A stretch of 24,870 nucleotides of DNA from an uncultured Fretibacterium sp. (GCA_937915755.1 CALGGR010000030.1:1-24870); one strand, 5' to 3'; shown: positions 14,532-23,413, counted from the first letter of the stretch. The notes: generated by a model not told the origin, from the sequence alone. Made by a program: numbers and translations.

Positions 14532-15848
14532 ATGAATAATTTTGACACTCTCGAAAAATTGTTATACGCAAATTCCGATAACAGAATAATTCCCGGGCTT
14601 GAGAGGATTTCCCGGCTTCTCAGGCGAATGAATGATCCTCAAAATTCCTTCAAGTCCGTACACATAGTCGGCACAAACGGCAAAGGCTCAACAGGCGCGT
14701 TCATCTCGTCGGTTTTAAGTGCGTCAGGTTACAGGACAGGCTTCTATTCCAGCCCTCACCTTGAAAGTCCTGGTGAAAGGCTGCTCATTGACGGAAAGGA
14801 GCTTTCTGCTGACGAATGGCTTGAGGCTGTGAATTTTGCTGTCAGCGTTAAGGGTGAGATTGTGCCGTCATACTTCGAGCTTTTGACGGCTGGAGCGTTT
14901 GAGCTTGCAAGAAGAGCCGGGATTGAGGCGGGAGTGATCGAGGCCGGTCTTGGCGGGAAACTTGATGCCACCAACACGATGAGCAACACAGCATGTTCGG
15001 TTATCGCGTCAATTTCTATCGACCACACGGAATATTTAGGCCCGACGCTTGAGAGTATTGCCGGTGAGAAATTCGCTGTCGTAAGGGAGAATGTTCCTGC
15101 GGTTTTCTCGGGCTTTGATGAGAGTTTGGTGCCCATGTTCCTTGAGGCTTGCAGGGAAAAGGGAGCGCTGCCATTCATCGTAAGCAAAGATGCAAGAACC
15201 GGGAACGTCAGAGTTACGCCCGGCGGCAACACTTTCGACTTCTATTCGCCTGAGCTTGAGCTTAAAGATTTACGGACGGGGCTGATCGGGGAGTACCAAG
15301 TCAAGAACGCGGCTCTAGCTTTGTCGGCAATATCACGTCTTCGCGGGGTGTTCCCAAAAATCTCAGAAAGCTCAATCCGAGAAGGCATGATTTCCGCAAA
15401 GTGGCCCGGGAGGCTCGAAATCGTCAGCAAAAAACCGCTCATCATTCTTGACGGCGGCCATAATCTTGACGGCGTGAAGAATCTTTGCCGGAGTGTTCTG
15501 GAATTGTGGCCTGAGAGAAATTTTGCTGTGGTTTATGCGGCCATGAAGGACAAGGATTATGTCGGGAATCTTGCGGAGATAAGCGCGACGCTCAAGCCGG
15601 GATTGTACGCTACGTGTGTCCCTGGGATGACTAGGTCTGCAACTCCTGATGAACTTCTCGAAGCTGCGGGAAATTTTGACTGGAGGAACGTTCCGGAAGG
15701 TTTTGCAACTCCAGATGAGGCAGTTCGTAAAGCTATTGATGACGGGAATGATTCGGTACTTATCTGCGGGAGTTTGTACATGACAGGGTGGGTTAAGCGG
15801 ATGAACGTGATACAATTCTGCGTTAATACCACACAGGAGGTGCAATGA
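14532..15848 (+). CDS. folC: Folylpolyglutamate synthase / dihydrofolate synthase
   Basis: Mur-ligase-family enzyme of 438 residues that adds glutamate to dihydropteroate and/or extends the glutamate tail of folates, using ATP. The P-loop GTNGKGST lies at 47-54, the family motif YSSPHLESPGERLLIDG at about 73-89, and the metal/ATP region IDHTEYLGPTLESIAGEKFAV near 165. A C-terminal domain contains ILDGGHNLDGVKNL. AAGGAG (14518-14523) lies 8 bases before the ATG. Its stop TGA overlaps the ATG pair of mgtE, so the two are coupled. One gene likely serves both folate steps, as in many bacteria. Confidence 0.93.
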   Translation: MNNFDTLEKLLYANSDNRIIPGLERISRLLRRMNDPQNSFKSVHIVGTNGKGSTGAFISSVLSASGYRTGFYSSPHLESPGERLLIDGKELSADEWLEAVNFAVSVKGEIVPSYFELLTAGAFELARRAGIEAGVIEAGLGGKLDATNTMSNTACSVIASISIDHTEYLGPTLESIAGEKFAVVRENVPAVFSGFDESLVPMFLEACREKGALPFIVSKDARTGNVRVTPGGNTFDFYSPELELKDLRTGLIGEYQVKNAALALSAISRLRGVFPKISESSIREGMISAKWPGRLEIVSKKPLIILDGGHNLDGVKNLCRSVLELWPERNFAVVYAAMKDKDYVGNLAEISATLKPGLYATCVPGMTRSATPDELLEAAGNFDWRNVPEGFATPDEAVRKAIDDGNDSVLICGSLYMTGWVKRMNVIQFCVNTTQEVQ

Positions 15849-17200
15849 TGCCCGAACTTACAGAAACTCTCGAAAAGATAAAATCTCTAATCGAAGCCAA
15901 AAACATCCGCGAACTTCGCAGCCTCACCGAGGACATGAACGATGCCGACATTGCCGACACACTTGAGCAGCTTGAGCCGGAGGAAAGGGTCATACTCTTC
16001 CGCGCATTGAGCAGGGACATGGCCGCAGAGGTCTTTGCTCACCTCATTCCTGACACTAAGGAAACCCTTGTTTCACAGCTGTCAGCTCCCGAACTGGGAC
16101 GCATTGTCGATGAATTATTCCTCGATGATGCCGCAGATTTGGTCGAAGAACTTCCCGCCGATGTCGTAAAGCGAATACTTGAATCTGCAAGCCCTGAGAC
16201 CCGCAAAGGCATTAACCAGCTCTTGCAGTATCAGGAAGACTCAGCCGGAAGCATCATGACCACCGAGTACATTTCACTCAGTCCAAACATGAACGTCGAG
16301 GAATCTTTCAAGCATATCCGTGAGGTTGGGACGGACAAGGAAACGCTCTACACCTGTTACGTTACGGACCCCAAAGGCGTGCTCATCGGCGTCGTTACGG
16401 TCCGGACGATGCTGCTCTCACAGTATGCTGACATGATTGGGGACATTATGACGGACACGAATTTAATCACAGTCAACACTAATGATGACCGCGAGAAGGT
16501 TACGGAGCTTTTCCAGAAATATGACTTCATGGCGATTCCAGTTGTCGACTCACAGAATCACCTCGTCGGAATTGTTACAGTTGATGATGCTATGGAGGTC
16601 ATGGAGGAGGAAAGCACTGAGGACTTTCACAAGATGGCGGCCATGTTGCCGATGGACGAGCCATATCTCTCGATGGGCGTTGGCGAGCTTGCCAGGAAGC
16701 GTGTAATCTGGCTGATGGTCCTCATGATTTCTGCAACGCTCTCAGGGTCAATCCTGAATCATTACCAGTCCGTATTTGCGGCACTTCCTGCGTTAATTGC
16801 TTCAATCCCCATGCTGATGGATACTGGCGGCAATGCGGGCTCTCAGTCGTCAACGCTGGTAATCCGCGGAATTGCTGTTGGTGAGTTAAGGCTCAGGGAT
16901 GCCATGAAGGTTCTTTTCAAGGAAATTCGTGTGAGCCTCATCGTTGGCGGAGGGCTTGCGTTCGTGAACTTCTTCTACAAGTACGCAATGAGCGGGGATT
17001 GGCTTTTGTCGCTGACTGTAGGGATAAGCCTTTTTGCTACGGTAATATTCGCGCAGACGGTCGGCGGGATGCTGCCATTGCTGGCCAAGGCTTTGGGATT
17101 TGACCCTGCATTGATGGCCGCGCCTATTGTTACGACGATTGTTGACGCTGGAAGCCTCACGATGTATTTCGCTGTTGCAAGCAAAGTTATGAGTCTTTGA
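15848..17200 (+). CDS. mgtE: Magnesium transporter MgtE
   Basis: Mg2+-selective channel in the inner membrane, normally a dimer gated by intracellular Mg2+. Order as in the family: N domain of helical repeats (about 5-125), the linker motif YQEDSAGSIMTTEY near 128, two CBS domains (about 135-250; DFMAIPVVDSQNHLVGIVTVDD in the second), a plug helix, and a five-helix membrane domain from about 280 that includes the pore motif PMLMDTGGNAGSQSST. 450 residues, normal length. Two ATGs are adjacent: AGGAGG (15835-15840) is 4 bases from the one at 15845 and 7 from the one at 15848, so I choose 15848. The start overlaps the folC stop. Nothing suggests Mg2+-riboswitch control. Confidence 0.94.
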   Translation: MPELTETLEKIKSLIEAKNIRELRSLTEDMNDADIADTLEQLEPEERVILFRALSRDMAAEVFAHLIPDTKETLVSQLSAPELGRIVDELFLDDAADLVEELPADVVKRILESASPETRKGINQLLQYQEDSAGSIMTTEYISLSPNMNVEESFKHIREVGTDKETLYTCYVTDPKGVLIGVVTVRTMLLSQYADMIGDIMTDTNLITVNTNDDREKVTELFQKYDFMAIPVVDSQNHLVGIVTVDDAMEVMEEESTEDFHKMAAMLPMDEPYLSMGVGELARKRVIWLMVLMISATLSGSILNHYQSVFAALPALIASIPMLMDTGGNAGSQSSTLVIRGIAVGELRLRDAMKVLFKEIRVSLIVGGGLAFVNFFYKYAMSGDWLLSLTVGISLFATVIFAQTVGGMLPLLAKALGFDPALMAAPIVTTIVDAGSLTMYFAVASKVMSL

Positions 17201-17245
17201 GAAAAATTTTTCCCCCGCCAATTTCAACGGGGGAGTCCTTTCTCT
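17201..17245. terminator. Terminator hairpin between convergent mgtE and P-loop gene
   Basis: CCCCCG (17212-17217) pairs with CGGGGG (17228-17233) over a 10-base loop. AAAAATTTTT lies on one side and a T-rich tract on the other, so it may act in both directions; neither side has an ideal uninterrupted T run adjacent to the stem. Confidence 0.6.
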
Positions 17246-17807
17246 AATTCATGCATCTGTCCATAATTATGTCTTTGACGCTTTTGACCGTAGCATCGAG
17301 TCCGCCTGAAGTATCAACGGCCACAGTCCTCGCCATCAATCCAAGCTCGTAAAGGCAGTCGTCAATCTTATCGCCTACTCTTGTGTGAAAGTCCACCGCC
17401 CAGGCCTTGTTGTCGCTGAACGTCTTTGTGCGCTCGTGCATTTGCTCGGGGGTAGTGAGGAGCTTTATACCCCAAGCTGTCTCGATTAGCGGCGATGTAC
17501 GCATTATTGCGGAAAGACGCTTGAAGCTCTTGGGGTTACGCACTGCAACGTAGGCAAGATTACCAGGATGCCATGTCTCTGATACGCACACTCCCGGCAT
17601 ATTTCGGAACTTCATATCGCGCTCAAGCTCCATTCTCGTCAGGGCAACCTCAAAATCCTCATCCCTTGCGTCAGGCTTGCCATTGTCACGGTAGAATATT
17701 TCTTTGCCGATTTCGTAGCCGCAGCCTGTGATTATGTTGCCGCGTTCCAAGGCTTGGAGAATACTCGTCTTCCCGCTCGCGTGAGGCCCGCATATGAACA
17801 TGAACAT
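17244..17807 (-). CDS. P-loop NTPase, small kinase-like, function unknown
   Basis: 187 residues starting MFMFICGPHASGKTS, with a Walker A motif at 7-14. The size and early P-loop resemble nucleotide or metabolite kinases (AAA-type/thymidylate-kinase-like folds), but no signature places it in a named family. A TWHPGNLAYVAVRNP segment and an acidic DEDFEVALTRMELERD helix are distinctive. It starts 9 bases after the CTERM-protein gene, with GAGG overlapping that gene's end, so it is the last gene of a four-gene operon whose other members are all exported. Substrate unknown. Confidence 0.7.
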   Translation of the reverse strand: MFMFICGPHASGKTSILQALERGNIITGCGYEIGKEIFYRDNGKPDARDEDFEVALTRMELERDMKFRNMPGVCVSETWHPGNLAYVAVRNPKSFKRLSAIMRTSPLIETAWGIKLLTTPEQMHERTKTFSDNKAWAVDFHTRVGDKIDDCLYELGLMARTVAVDTSGGLDATVKSVKDIIMDRCMN

Positions 17808-17816
17808 GGTTATACC

Positions 17817-18929
17817 TCAGTCCCTCCGTATCATAAGTATGGTGATGCAGAGAATAGCCAGTCCCATTCCCATAGCATTGCAGCCGCTTGAACCTGAGTT
17901 TCCGTCGTAACCAGATACCTCAGCCGCTGTTATTCCTGCAGGAAGGCCGCCAAGCTCTGAGGCTGTGTAATCATGTCGGGATGTCAGGTTGTTCTTGTAC
18001 GTGAAAAGCGTTATTGCCTCGTTCGTCATTACTGCGAATGTATCCGGGTTCTTGTTGTCTTGGAGCAGCTTGATGTTCGATGATGCTGACGAGATTGTTA
18101 CTGGCGTGAAGTGGGTGTCCTGCAATGAGTGCATTATTGTGTTCACGTAGCTTTCACCGCTCTGATACTGCGAGGCGTAGAAGAAGCCGCTGCTGTTATC
18201 CGGGCAGATTGCTCTCACTGGGTAATCGCTGCTCAGGAGGCTGTGGAACTTTCGGTCGCTGGCCATAGCGTCGATTCCTGTTGAATGGCCGATTATGGGG
18301 TAGCTGCCGATATTGCTGAGTACTATCGTTGAACCCGCGCTAACGTCCGAGCTCATGAAGTAATACACTCCCTCCTTGAGCTGACCGTCGAAGCGTATGT
18401 ATTTCTGCCTGTCTCCCGCCGAAGCGATTACATGAATCGTCTGTCTGTCCACCGCTATGCTGTCTACAACGGTGTCGCAGTCGTCAGCACTTATCACCCC
18501 TGTGCAGTCGAACGAGTTCAGTACGCCGAAGCCACTGGTCTCAACCTCGTATATCCTGGAGCCTGCCGTCAGGAAGAGGCTGTATCCGTTCTCAGAATAT
18601 CCTGCACCGTTCGTACCGTGAACGCCCTCAATATCAGCACTGTGTGAATAGCTTGTGAGGCTGTCAGGGCTGAAGACATATGCACGGTCTCCTGAGGCTG
18701 TCGCGTTCCGTGAGATCATCGCGAGGTTCGTTGATGAGCCATTCCAGTATGACGTCAGGAAGGGTGATGATGATGTCCCCGTGTAGCGGATACTTGGAGC
18801 TTTGATGTCGGACGATGAAGTTATGTTTATGGTTCCGAGATTTCCTGTTGAAGTCATGTATACCATGTCAGCACATGATGCTCCGCAGAGCATGGTGATT
18901 ATTACGAGCGCAAGCAAAAATTTTCGCAT
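17817..18929 (-). CDS. Secreted protein with Synergist-CTERM-like sorting tail
   Basis: 370 residues. N-terminal signal peptide (MRKFLLALVIITMLCGASCA) with a possible lipobox-like LCGASC, then about 310 residues rich in Ser, Thr, Gly and beta strands with no domain I recognise. The C-terminus is GSSGCNAMGMGLAILCITILMIRRD: a Ser-Gly-Cys motif, one membrane segment and a short Arg-rich tail. That tripartite layout matches the Synergist-CTERM sorting signal, in which a dedicated protease is thought to process the tail and anchor the protein. AAGGAAAG precedes the ATG, 3 bases after the transglycosylase stop. It is probably surface-exposed. Role unknown. Confidence 0.75.
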   Translation of the reverse strand: MRKFLLALVIITMLCGASCADMVYMTSTGNLGTINITSSSDIKAPSIRYTGTSSSPFLTSYWNGSSTNLAMISRNATASGDRAYVFSPDSLTSYSHSADIEGVHGTNGAGYSENGYSLFLTAGSRIYEVETSGFGVLNSFDCTGVISADDCDTVVDSIAVDRQTIHVIASAGDRQKYIRFDGQLKEGVYYFMSSDVSAGSTIVLSNIGSYPIIGHSTGIDAMASDRKFHSLLSSDYPVRAICPDNSSGFFYASQYQSGESYVNTIMHSLQDTHFTPVTISSASSNIKLLQDNKNPDTFAVMTNEAITLFTYKNNLTSRHDYTASELGGLPAGITAAEVSGYDGNSGSSGCNAMGMGLAILCITILMIRRD

Positions 18930-18932
18930 TGA

Positions 18933-19487
18933 TTACTTTCCTTTCTTGTTAGTTTTTGAACGCAATTCCTTGACTGTTGACATTACTTTGTCGCGCATCT
19001 TCGTGTTACCTGCACTATATCGCATCAATCCTTTCTGTACGTCATTATTGCTCTTCTTCATGCAGTCGGAGAAAATTTCAGTCCCAAACATTATATTAGT
19101 CCTGGCGTCAAACATGTCCTTGGCCGTCTTCACTTTTGGGAAGCGCTGCTTTATGGCCTTTTCGTGGACTTTCCAGCGAACCTGCATTAAACCATAGTCG
19201 CCGCCTTTTGAGAGGGCTTTGTTGTTGACGGTAGATTCATGAACGATTATAGCCGCTATGACGTAAGGGTCCTGCTTGAATTTCTCTGAGGCTTCGATTA
19301 CGATCTCGGCGTACTTCTTGGCGTTAACCGGCTCAAGTTTCGGGTTGACCTTCGTGAAAAGAGCGTAAATGTTTCTGGCTCTGTTGTCGATGTCCGGAGC
19401 TTTCGGATTTTTCCGGGCCGCGGCGTATGATGTCGACGGGAATAACAGAAGGAATACCGCGATGAATATGAGTTTTCGAGTTCTCAT
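18933..19487 (-). CDS. Lytic transglycosylase (SLT domain)
   Basis: 184 residues. Signal peptide at 1-22 (hydrophobic LIFIAVFLLLFPSTSYA), then an SLT/lysozyme-like domain. Catalytic Glu is E84 in IIVHEST; GLMQV at 99-103 and YSAGN at about 157-161 complete the family motifs. The enzyme cleaves the glycan strand of peptidoglycan and forms 1,6-anhydro-muropeptides, probably in the periplasm. It overlaps the tolC-like stop by ATGA and is followed after 3 bases by the CTERM-protein gene. Such an enzyme beside a trans-envelope channel may open peptidoglycan for envelope assembly; that link is inference. Confidence 0.9.
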   Translation of the reverse strand: MRTRKLIFIAVFLLLFPSTSYAAARKNPKAPDIDNRARNIYALFTKVNPKLEPVNAKKYAEIVIEASEKFKQDPYVIAAIIVHESTVNNKALSKGGDYGLMQVRWKVHEKAIKQRFPKVKTAKDMFDARTNIMFGTEIFSDCMKKSNNDVQKGLMRYSAGNTKMRDKVMSTVKELRSKTNKKGK

Positions 19488-20878
19488 TTCTTCGTTCCTG
19501 CTCTGAGAGTTTTCAGGCCAAGTTCACCGAGAATCTCTTTACCTTTGCCATATCGGGATAATGCCTCATTCCAGTCTCCGTTTTCATCAGGTGCATAATC
19601 CCCCACGGCTTTCTTCATAGCGACGAGTGCAACGTACATGTTCCTTACGGCGTTGAGATATTCAGTGCGTACGGCCTGATATGCTGTCTGAGCGTTGATG
19701 AGGTCAATCTGCGCACCCATTCCTTCGGAGTACATCAGCTCTGTGATTCTGAGCTCTTCCTCGGAGCGTTCAACCTGACGCTGCTTGTCATGCTCTGCGG
19801 CTGATGCGTTGCGCCAGTTGTTCATAGCGACGGTGATATCACGGCGTGTCTGCTCTCTGACGGCCTCAAGATTTGCCTCTGATGCCTGGATGAGTCGGTC
19901 AGTGTTCATGACGCGGTACTTCGTGGCCTTTCCGTCGGTTATGGGGAAGTTCAGAGAGATTGATGCGCCGGCCTGGAGGTTATTGGGGGTGGCGTAACTC
20001 TCCGGGTCTGACCATGGGGTGAACTGGAAAGCAAAATCCAATGTTGGGGACATTCCTTTGGCTGTGAGCTTCTTCACGAGGTGTGAACGTTCGAGGTTAA
20101 GTCTTGCGGCCCGGACATCGGGACGGTACTCCAAAGCGTCCTCAAAGTTCAAGGCAACGTTAAACTCCGGAACTTTAAGCTCCCCGGGGGCAGGCTCAAC
20201 ATCAAGTCCTCCAGCCATCAAAGACAACTCAGCGATGAGATTCAGGTAAGTAGTCTCAGCGTTCTTCTCCAAACTTTCAGCCTCAACAACCTGAGCCTCT
20301 GAACGTACAATGTCGAGCTTCGGGACGAGTTCCTGATTGTACTTCTCGACGGTAACGCGATGATTCTCCGAACGTTGAAGCAATATCTCATGCTGAAGCT
20401 TCATGTTCTCGCGGGCAAGGACGGCACTCCACCATGTCTCTTCCGCAGCTGCGATTAGAGTGTTGATGCTGTTGTCGAAGTTAGCGCGTGAGACCTCGTA
20501 GCCCAGGATGTTCTGCTTCTCGTCGAGCTTGTAGCTGCCGTTGATGTCGATTCTCTGGGTTAAACGGAGGGCCATGTTCCCGGCAAAGACGTTTTCCTGC
20601 GATGCTCCGCCGGCTGTCTGCTTGGTTACGTATGAGCCTGTGAATGTCCCGCTAGTTGTCGGCCTCTGGTATGCCACTGACGCTAAAACTGAATAGTAAT
20701 CCGCCTCAATGCTTTTAATCCCCGCTCTTAACGTGTGATTGTTGAGGAGGATTTCCCGGATGTATTGTGGGAGCGTCATTGAGACTGAAGCGAATGACGG
20801 CGAAGGTAACGTTAGCATAACGCCGATTACCAGCGCGCCAAAGATTTTTCGTTGCACCAAAACATCACAACCTTTCAC
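19484..20878 (-). CDS. TolC-family outer membrane efflux protein
   Basis: 464 residues, first gene of the minus operon. Two related halves with long coiled-coil helices (IDTL-rich MTLPQYIREILLNNHTLRAG and the second repeat EDALEYRPDVRAARLNLERS) and NWRNA/EGMGAQIDLINAQ-type motifs identify an OEP/TolC trimer forming a periplasmic tunnel and outer-membrane barrel. Signal peptide FGALVIGVMLTLPSPSFA. Start is uncertain: GTG at 20878 has no Shine-Dalgarno, while GTG at 20857 (MQRKIFGALV) lies 13 bases after AAAGG and gives a shorter, more usual signal peptide. No membrane-fusion or pump gene is adjacent, so the partner pump must be elsewhere. Confidence 0.9.
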   Translation of the reverse strand: MKGCDVLVQRKIFGALVIGVMLTLPSPSFASVSMTLPQYIREILLNNHTLRAGIKSIEADYYSVLASVAYQRPTTSGTFTGSYVTKQTAGGASQENVFAGNMALRLTQRIDINGSYKLDEKQNILGYEVSRANFDNSINTLIAAAEETWWSAVLARENMKLQHEILLQRSENHRVTVEKYNQELVPKLDIVRSEAQVVEAESLEKNAETTYLNLIAELSLMAGGLDVEPAPGELKVPEFNVALNFEDALEYRPDVRAARLNLERSHLVKKLTAKGMSPTLDFAFQFTPWSDPESYATPNNLQAGASISLNFPITDGKATKYRVMNTDRLIQASEANLEAVREQTRRDITVAMNNWRNASAAEHDKQRQVERSEEELRITELMYSEGMGAQIDLINAQTAYQAVRTEYLNAVRNMYVALVAMKKAVGDYAPDENGDWNEALSRYGKGKEILGELGLKTLRAGTKK

Positions 20879-20882
20879 ATTT

Positions 20883-20911
20883 TTGACAGTAATTATGACA
20901 CAATAAATAAT
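20883..20911 (+). promoter_or_regulatory. Sigma-70 promoter of flavoprotein-coaX-dus operon
   Basis: Perfect TTGACA (20883-20888), 17-base spacer, AATAAT (20906-20911, 5 of 6). About 50 bases before the flavoprotein start. Confidence 0.7.
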
Positions 20912-20921
20912 TTTCTGTCAT
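20892..20921 (-). promoter_or_regulatory. Sigma-70 promoter of the TolC operon
   Basis: Minus-strand ATGACA (20921-20916, 5 of 6), 18-base spacer, CATAAT (20897-20892, 5 of 6). It lies almost entirely within the opposing plus-strand promoter, so the two may exclude each other. TGACA/TGTCA words recur in the interval. Confidence 0.5.
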
Positions 20922-20960
20922 GTTAGAATGTCAGATATTTTTTGAGGAAGCAGTGACTCT

Positions 20961-22208
20961 ATGGAAACTTTTGACACGCTCATAATCGGAGGAGGCCCGG
21001 CAGGTTTAATGGCCGCGATAAGAGCCTCATCACTTGGCCAGAAAGTAGCAATAGCCGAGAAAAACCACTCAGTCGGCGAAAAGTTACTCCTCTCAGGAAG
21101 AGGACGATGCAACTTCACCAACGCTGAGCCAAACATTGACACATTCATCTCGAAATACGGCGACAACGGGAAATTCCTTTACTCAGCCTTCAGCAAGTTC
21201 GGGCCTCTAAGAACACGGGAATATTTCAGCCACATCGGCGTTAAGTTTGTCGAGGAACGAGGAAAGCGAATCTTCCCCAAAGAAGGAGGAAGTCAGCGCG
21301 TACTCAATGCCCTTCTAATGCAGTGCAGGAAGAACGGCGTAAGGATAATGCGTTCAACCCCCGTTCAAGGCCTGAAAGTCAAGAACAATCACATTGACCG
21401 CCTCATAGCTGGCAATGACGAATACAGTGCCGGGAAATACATCATCACTACTGGCGGAATGTCTTACCCCAAGACAGGCTCAACGGGAGACGGTTACGAA
21501 TTTGCGCGAAGGATCGGGCACACGATCGTGCCGTTATACCCAGCTTTGGTGCCGGTGAAGACGCACGAGACATGGCCGAAACTTGCGAGCGGCTGTGATT
21601 TGAGGAATGTCAGGGTTACAGTCTTTCTTGACGGGAAGAATATAGCTGAGAGATTCGGCGAGATGGAGTTCACGAACTTCGGCGTAAGTGGGCCGATAAT
21701 CATGGAGTTGAGCCGATTCATTCCGGATTGGGTGAACCTTGAAGACATGACGTTTACGGAGCTTCAATTCTCGCTGGACATGAAGCCTACATTGACGCAC
21801 GAGATACTTGATGACAGGATAAAGCGCGACATAGCCAAGCACCCGGGCGGGAAATTTTCGGGATTATTGCGAGGTTTAGTGCCTGAGAAGATGGTAGCGT
21901 TAATCCTTGAACTCTCGGACATACCCAAAGATAAACCAGTTGATTACATGAGTGACATGGAAATTTCAGCGACAGTGAAACTTCTCAAGAATATCCGCAT
22001 GAACATAAGCGGTCTGTGGAGCTTCAACAACGCAATGGTAACGCGGGGAGGAGTCAGCCTTAAGGAAGTCGAGCCTTCAACAATGAAATCGAAACTGTGC
22101 GATAATCTTCACTTTGCAGGGGAAGTTCTTGACCTTGACGGGCCATCAGGGGGCTTCAACCTTCAGGTTTGCTGGTCAACAGGATATGCAGCAGGGAGCG
22201 TGGAATAA
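20961..22208 (+). CDS. HI0933-family (YhiN/BaiN-like) FAD-dependent oxidoreductase
   Basis: 415 residues. An N-terminal Rossmann FAD site IIGGGPAG (8-15) is followed by the family signature GRGRCNFTN at 46-54, RIFPKEGGSQRV near 113, TTGGMSYPKTGSTGDGY near 163 and the C-terminal FAGEVLDLDGPSGGFNLQ block, which closes the FAD site. This PF03486 family is widespread; members are annotated as putative flavoproteins, and one gut homolog is implicated in bile-acid dehydroxylation, which is too narrow a basis to transfer here. Start has GAGGAAG 11 bases upstream. The stop is directly followed by the coaX ATG. Confidence 0.88.
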   Translation: METFDTLIIGGGPAGLMAAIRASSLGQKVAIAEKNHSVGEKLLLSGRGRCNFTNAEPNIDTFISKYGDNGKFLYSAFSKFGPLRTREYFSHIGVKFVEERGKRIFPKEGGSQRVLNALLMQCRKNGVRIMRSTPVQGLKVKNNHIDRLIAGNDEYSAGKYIITTGGMSYPKTGSTGDGYEFARRIGHTIVPLYPALVPVKTHETWPKLASGCDLRNVRVTVFLDGKNIAERFGEMEFTNFGVSGPIIMELSRFIPDWVNLEDMTFTELQFSLDMKPTLTHEILDDRIKRDIAKHPGGKFSGLLRGLVPEKMVALILELSDIPKDKPVDYMSDMEISATVKLLKNIRMNISGLWSFNNAMVTRGGVSLKEVEPSTMKSKLCDNLHFAGEVLDLDGPSGGFNLQVCWSTGYAAGSVE

Positions 22209-22976
22209 ATGTTAATGGTTATAGATACAGGAAACACTACGACGGCAGCGGGAGTTTATGACGGGGAGGAACTTATAGCGCACTGGAGGCTATCGTCAAC
22301 GTTGCGAACATCCGACGAGTTTGGGATGGACTTCATCAATCTCATAAACACAAAGGGTATAAAGACCTCCGACATTACGGGTGCAGCTCTTGCAAGCGTA
22401 GTGCCATCGCTGGACTTCCCGATGACTGAGGCGGTAAAGCAATATTTCGGGGTAACTCCTCTTCAGGTCAACGGCTCGACGGACACGGGAATGAAGATAC
22501 TCTGCGACAATCCCCGCGAGGTTGGTGCAGACAGGATCGTGAACGCTCTTGCAGGACGTGAGAAGTACGGAATGCCGCTGATAGTTGCTGATTACGGGAC
22601 AGCGATAACGTTCGACGTTGTATCACCCGAAGGCTCGTATATGGGAGGAGCGATTGCGCCCGGCCTAACTTCAAGCATCTCAGCCTTGTTCTCGAAGGCA
22701 GCGAAACTCCCGCAGGTTGCTCTGAATATCCCACGAAGCGTAATCGGACGTAACACTGAGCAGGCAATACAGTCAGGAATACTTTTCGGGAACGCAGGAT
22801 TGACGGACAGGATCGTTGACATGATTCGCAGTGAACCAGGAATGGAGAATGCAAAAGTAATCGCAACTGGCGGACATGCTGGATTGATGGCGAAGGTATC
22901 AGAGAGGATTGATGTAGTGGACAAATGGCTGACTCTAGAGGGCTTGAAGATGATATACGAGCGGGTGAACGATTGA
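22209..22976 (+). CDS. coaX: Type III pantothenate kinase
   Basis: 255-residue ASKHA-fold enzyme that phosphorylates pantothenate in the first committed step of coenzyme A synthesis; typically K+-dependent and insensitive to CoA feedback. Motifs: DTGNT at 6-10 (phosphate binding), PREVGADR at 102-109, DYGTAITFD at 128-136 and GGAIAPG at 146-152, all in the normal order and spacing. ATG 22209 follows the upstream stop with no gap and GGGAG precedes it; a second ATG at 22215 is a possible alternative. The coaX-dus neighbourhood is common in bacteria. Confidence 0.95.
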   Translation: MLMVIDTGNTTTAAGVYDGEELIAHWRLSSTLRTSDEFGMDFINLINTKGIKTSDITGAALASVVPSLDFPMTEAVKQYFGVTPLQVNGSTDTGMKILCDNPREVGADRIVNALAGREKYGMPLIVADYGTAITFDVVSPEGSYMGGAIAPGLTSSISALFSKAAKLPQVALNIPRSVIGRNTEQAIQSGILFGNAGLTDRIVDMIRSEPGMENAKVIATGGHAGLMAKVSERIDVVDKWLTLEGLKMIYERVND

Positions 22977-23413
22977 TAGTAGGCGGAATTGAGGTTTCAG
23001 GAAGATTATTCCTTGCGCCGCTTGCTGGAGTAACGGATCTTCCAGTTCGTGAATTTTTCTCGGAACACGGGGCATCATTAACGCACACGGAGATGATTTC
23101 ATGCGCGGGATTGATTCGGGACAACGCGAAGACCTTTGACATGCTGAAAGTCTCGGAGCGTGAAGGGCCTCTAGTCGTCCAGCTTTTTGCGAATGACGCA
23201 GGGGTACTCAAATCGGGTGGAGAGGTAGTGATGGAACGTTGCAAGGGAAAAAAGTTCTCAGCATTCGGGATAAACATGGCCTGCCCAATGCCAAAAATCA
23301 CGAAGAACGGCTGCGGTGCTTCCCTTCTGAAGAAGCCTGATGTTGCGGTGAAGATGGTTGCCGGCCTGAAGTCTCTGGGTCTTCCTGTTTGGGTGAAGAT
23401 GCGCAGGCGTTGA
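22973..23413 (+). CDS. dus: tRNA-dihydrouridine synthase, N-terminal part only (broken)
   Basis: FMN enzyme that reduces uridine in the tRNA D-loop. The 146 residues from a TTG start (overlapping the coaX stop as TTGA) show FLAPLAGVTDLPVREF, VVQLFANDA and INMACPMPKITKNGCGASLL, with the catalytic-type Cys in NMACP, then GLPVWVKMR, where the family continues with the barrel and the C-terminal helical domain. Instead a stop comes three codons later, so more than half of the usual 310-330 residues is missing. An ATG at 22925 is an alternative start but has no Shine-Dalgarno and lies deep in coaX. The break coincides with the chimeric join. Confidence 0.85.
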   Translation: MIVGGIEVSGRLFLAPLAGVTDLPVREFFSEHGASLTHTEMISCAGLIRDNAKTFDMLKVSEREGPLVVQLFANDAGVLKSGGEVVMERCKGKKFSAFGINMACPMPKITKNGCGASLLKKPDVAVKMVAGLKSLGLPVWVKMRRR

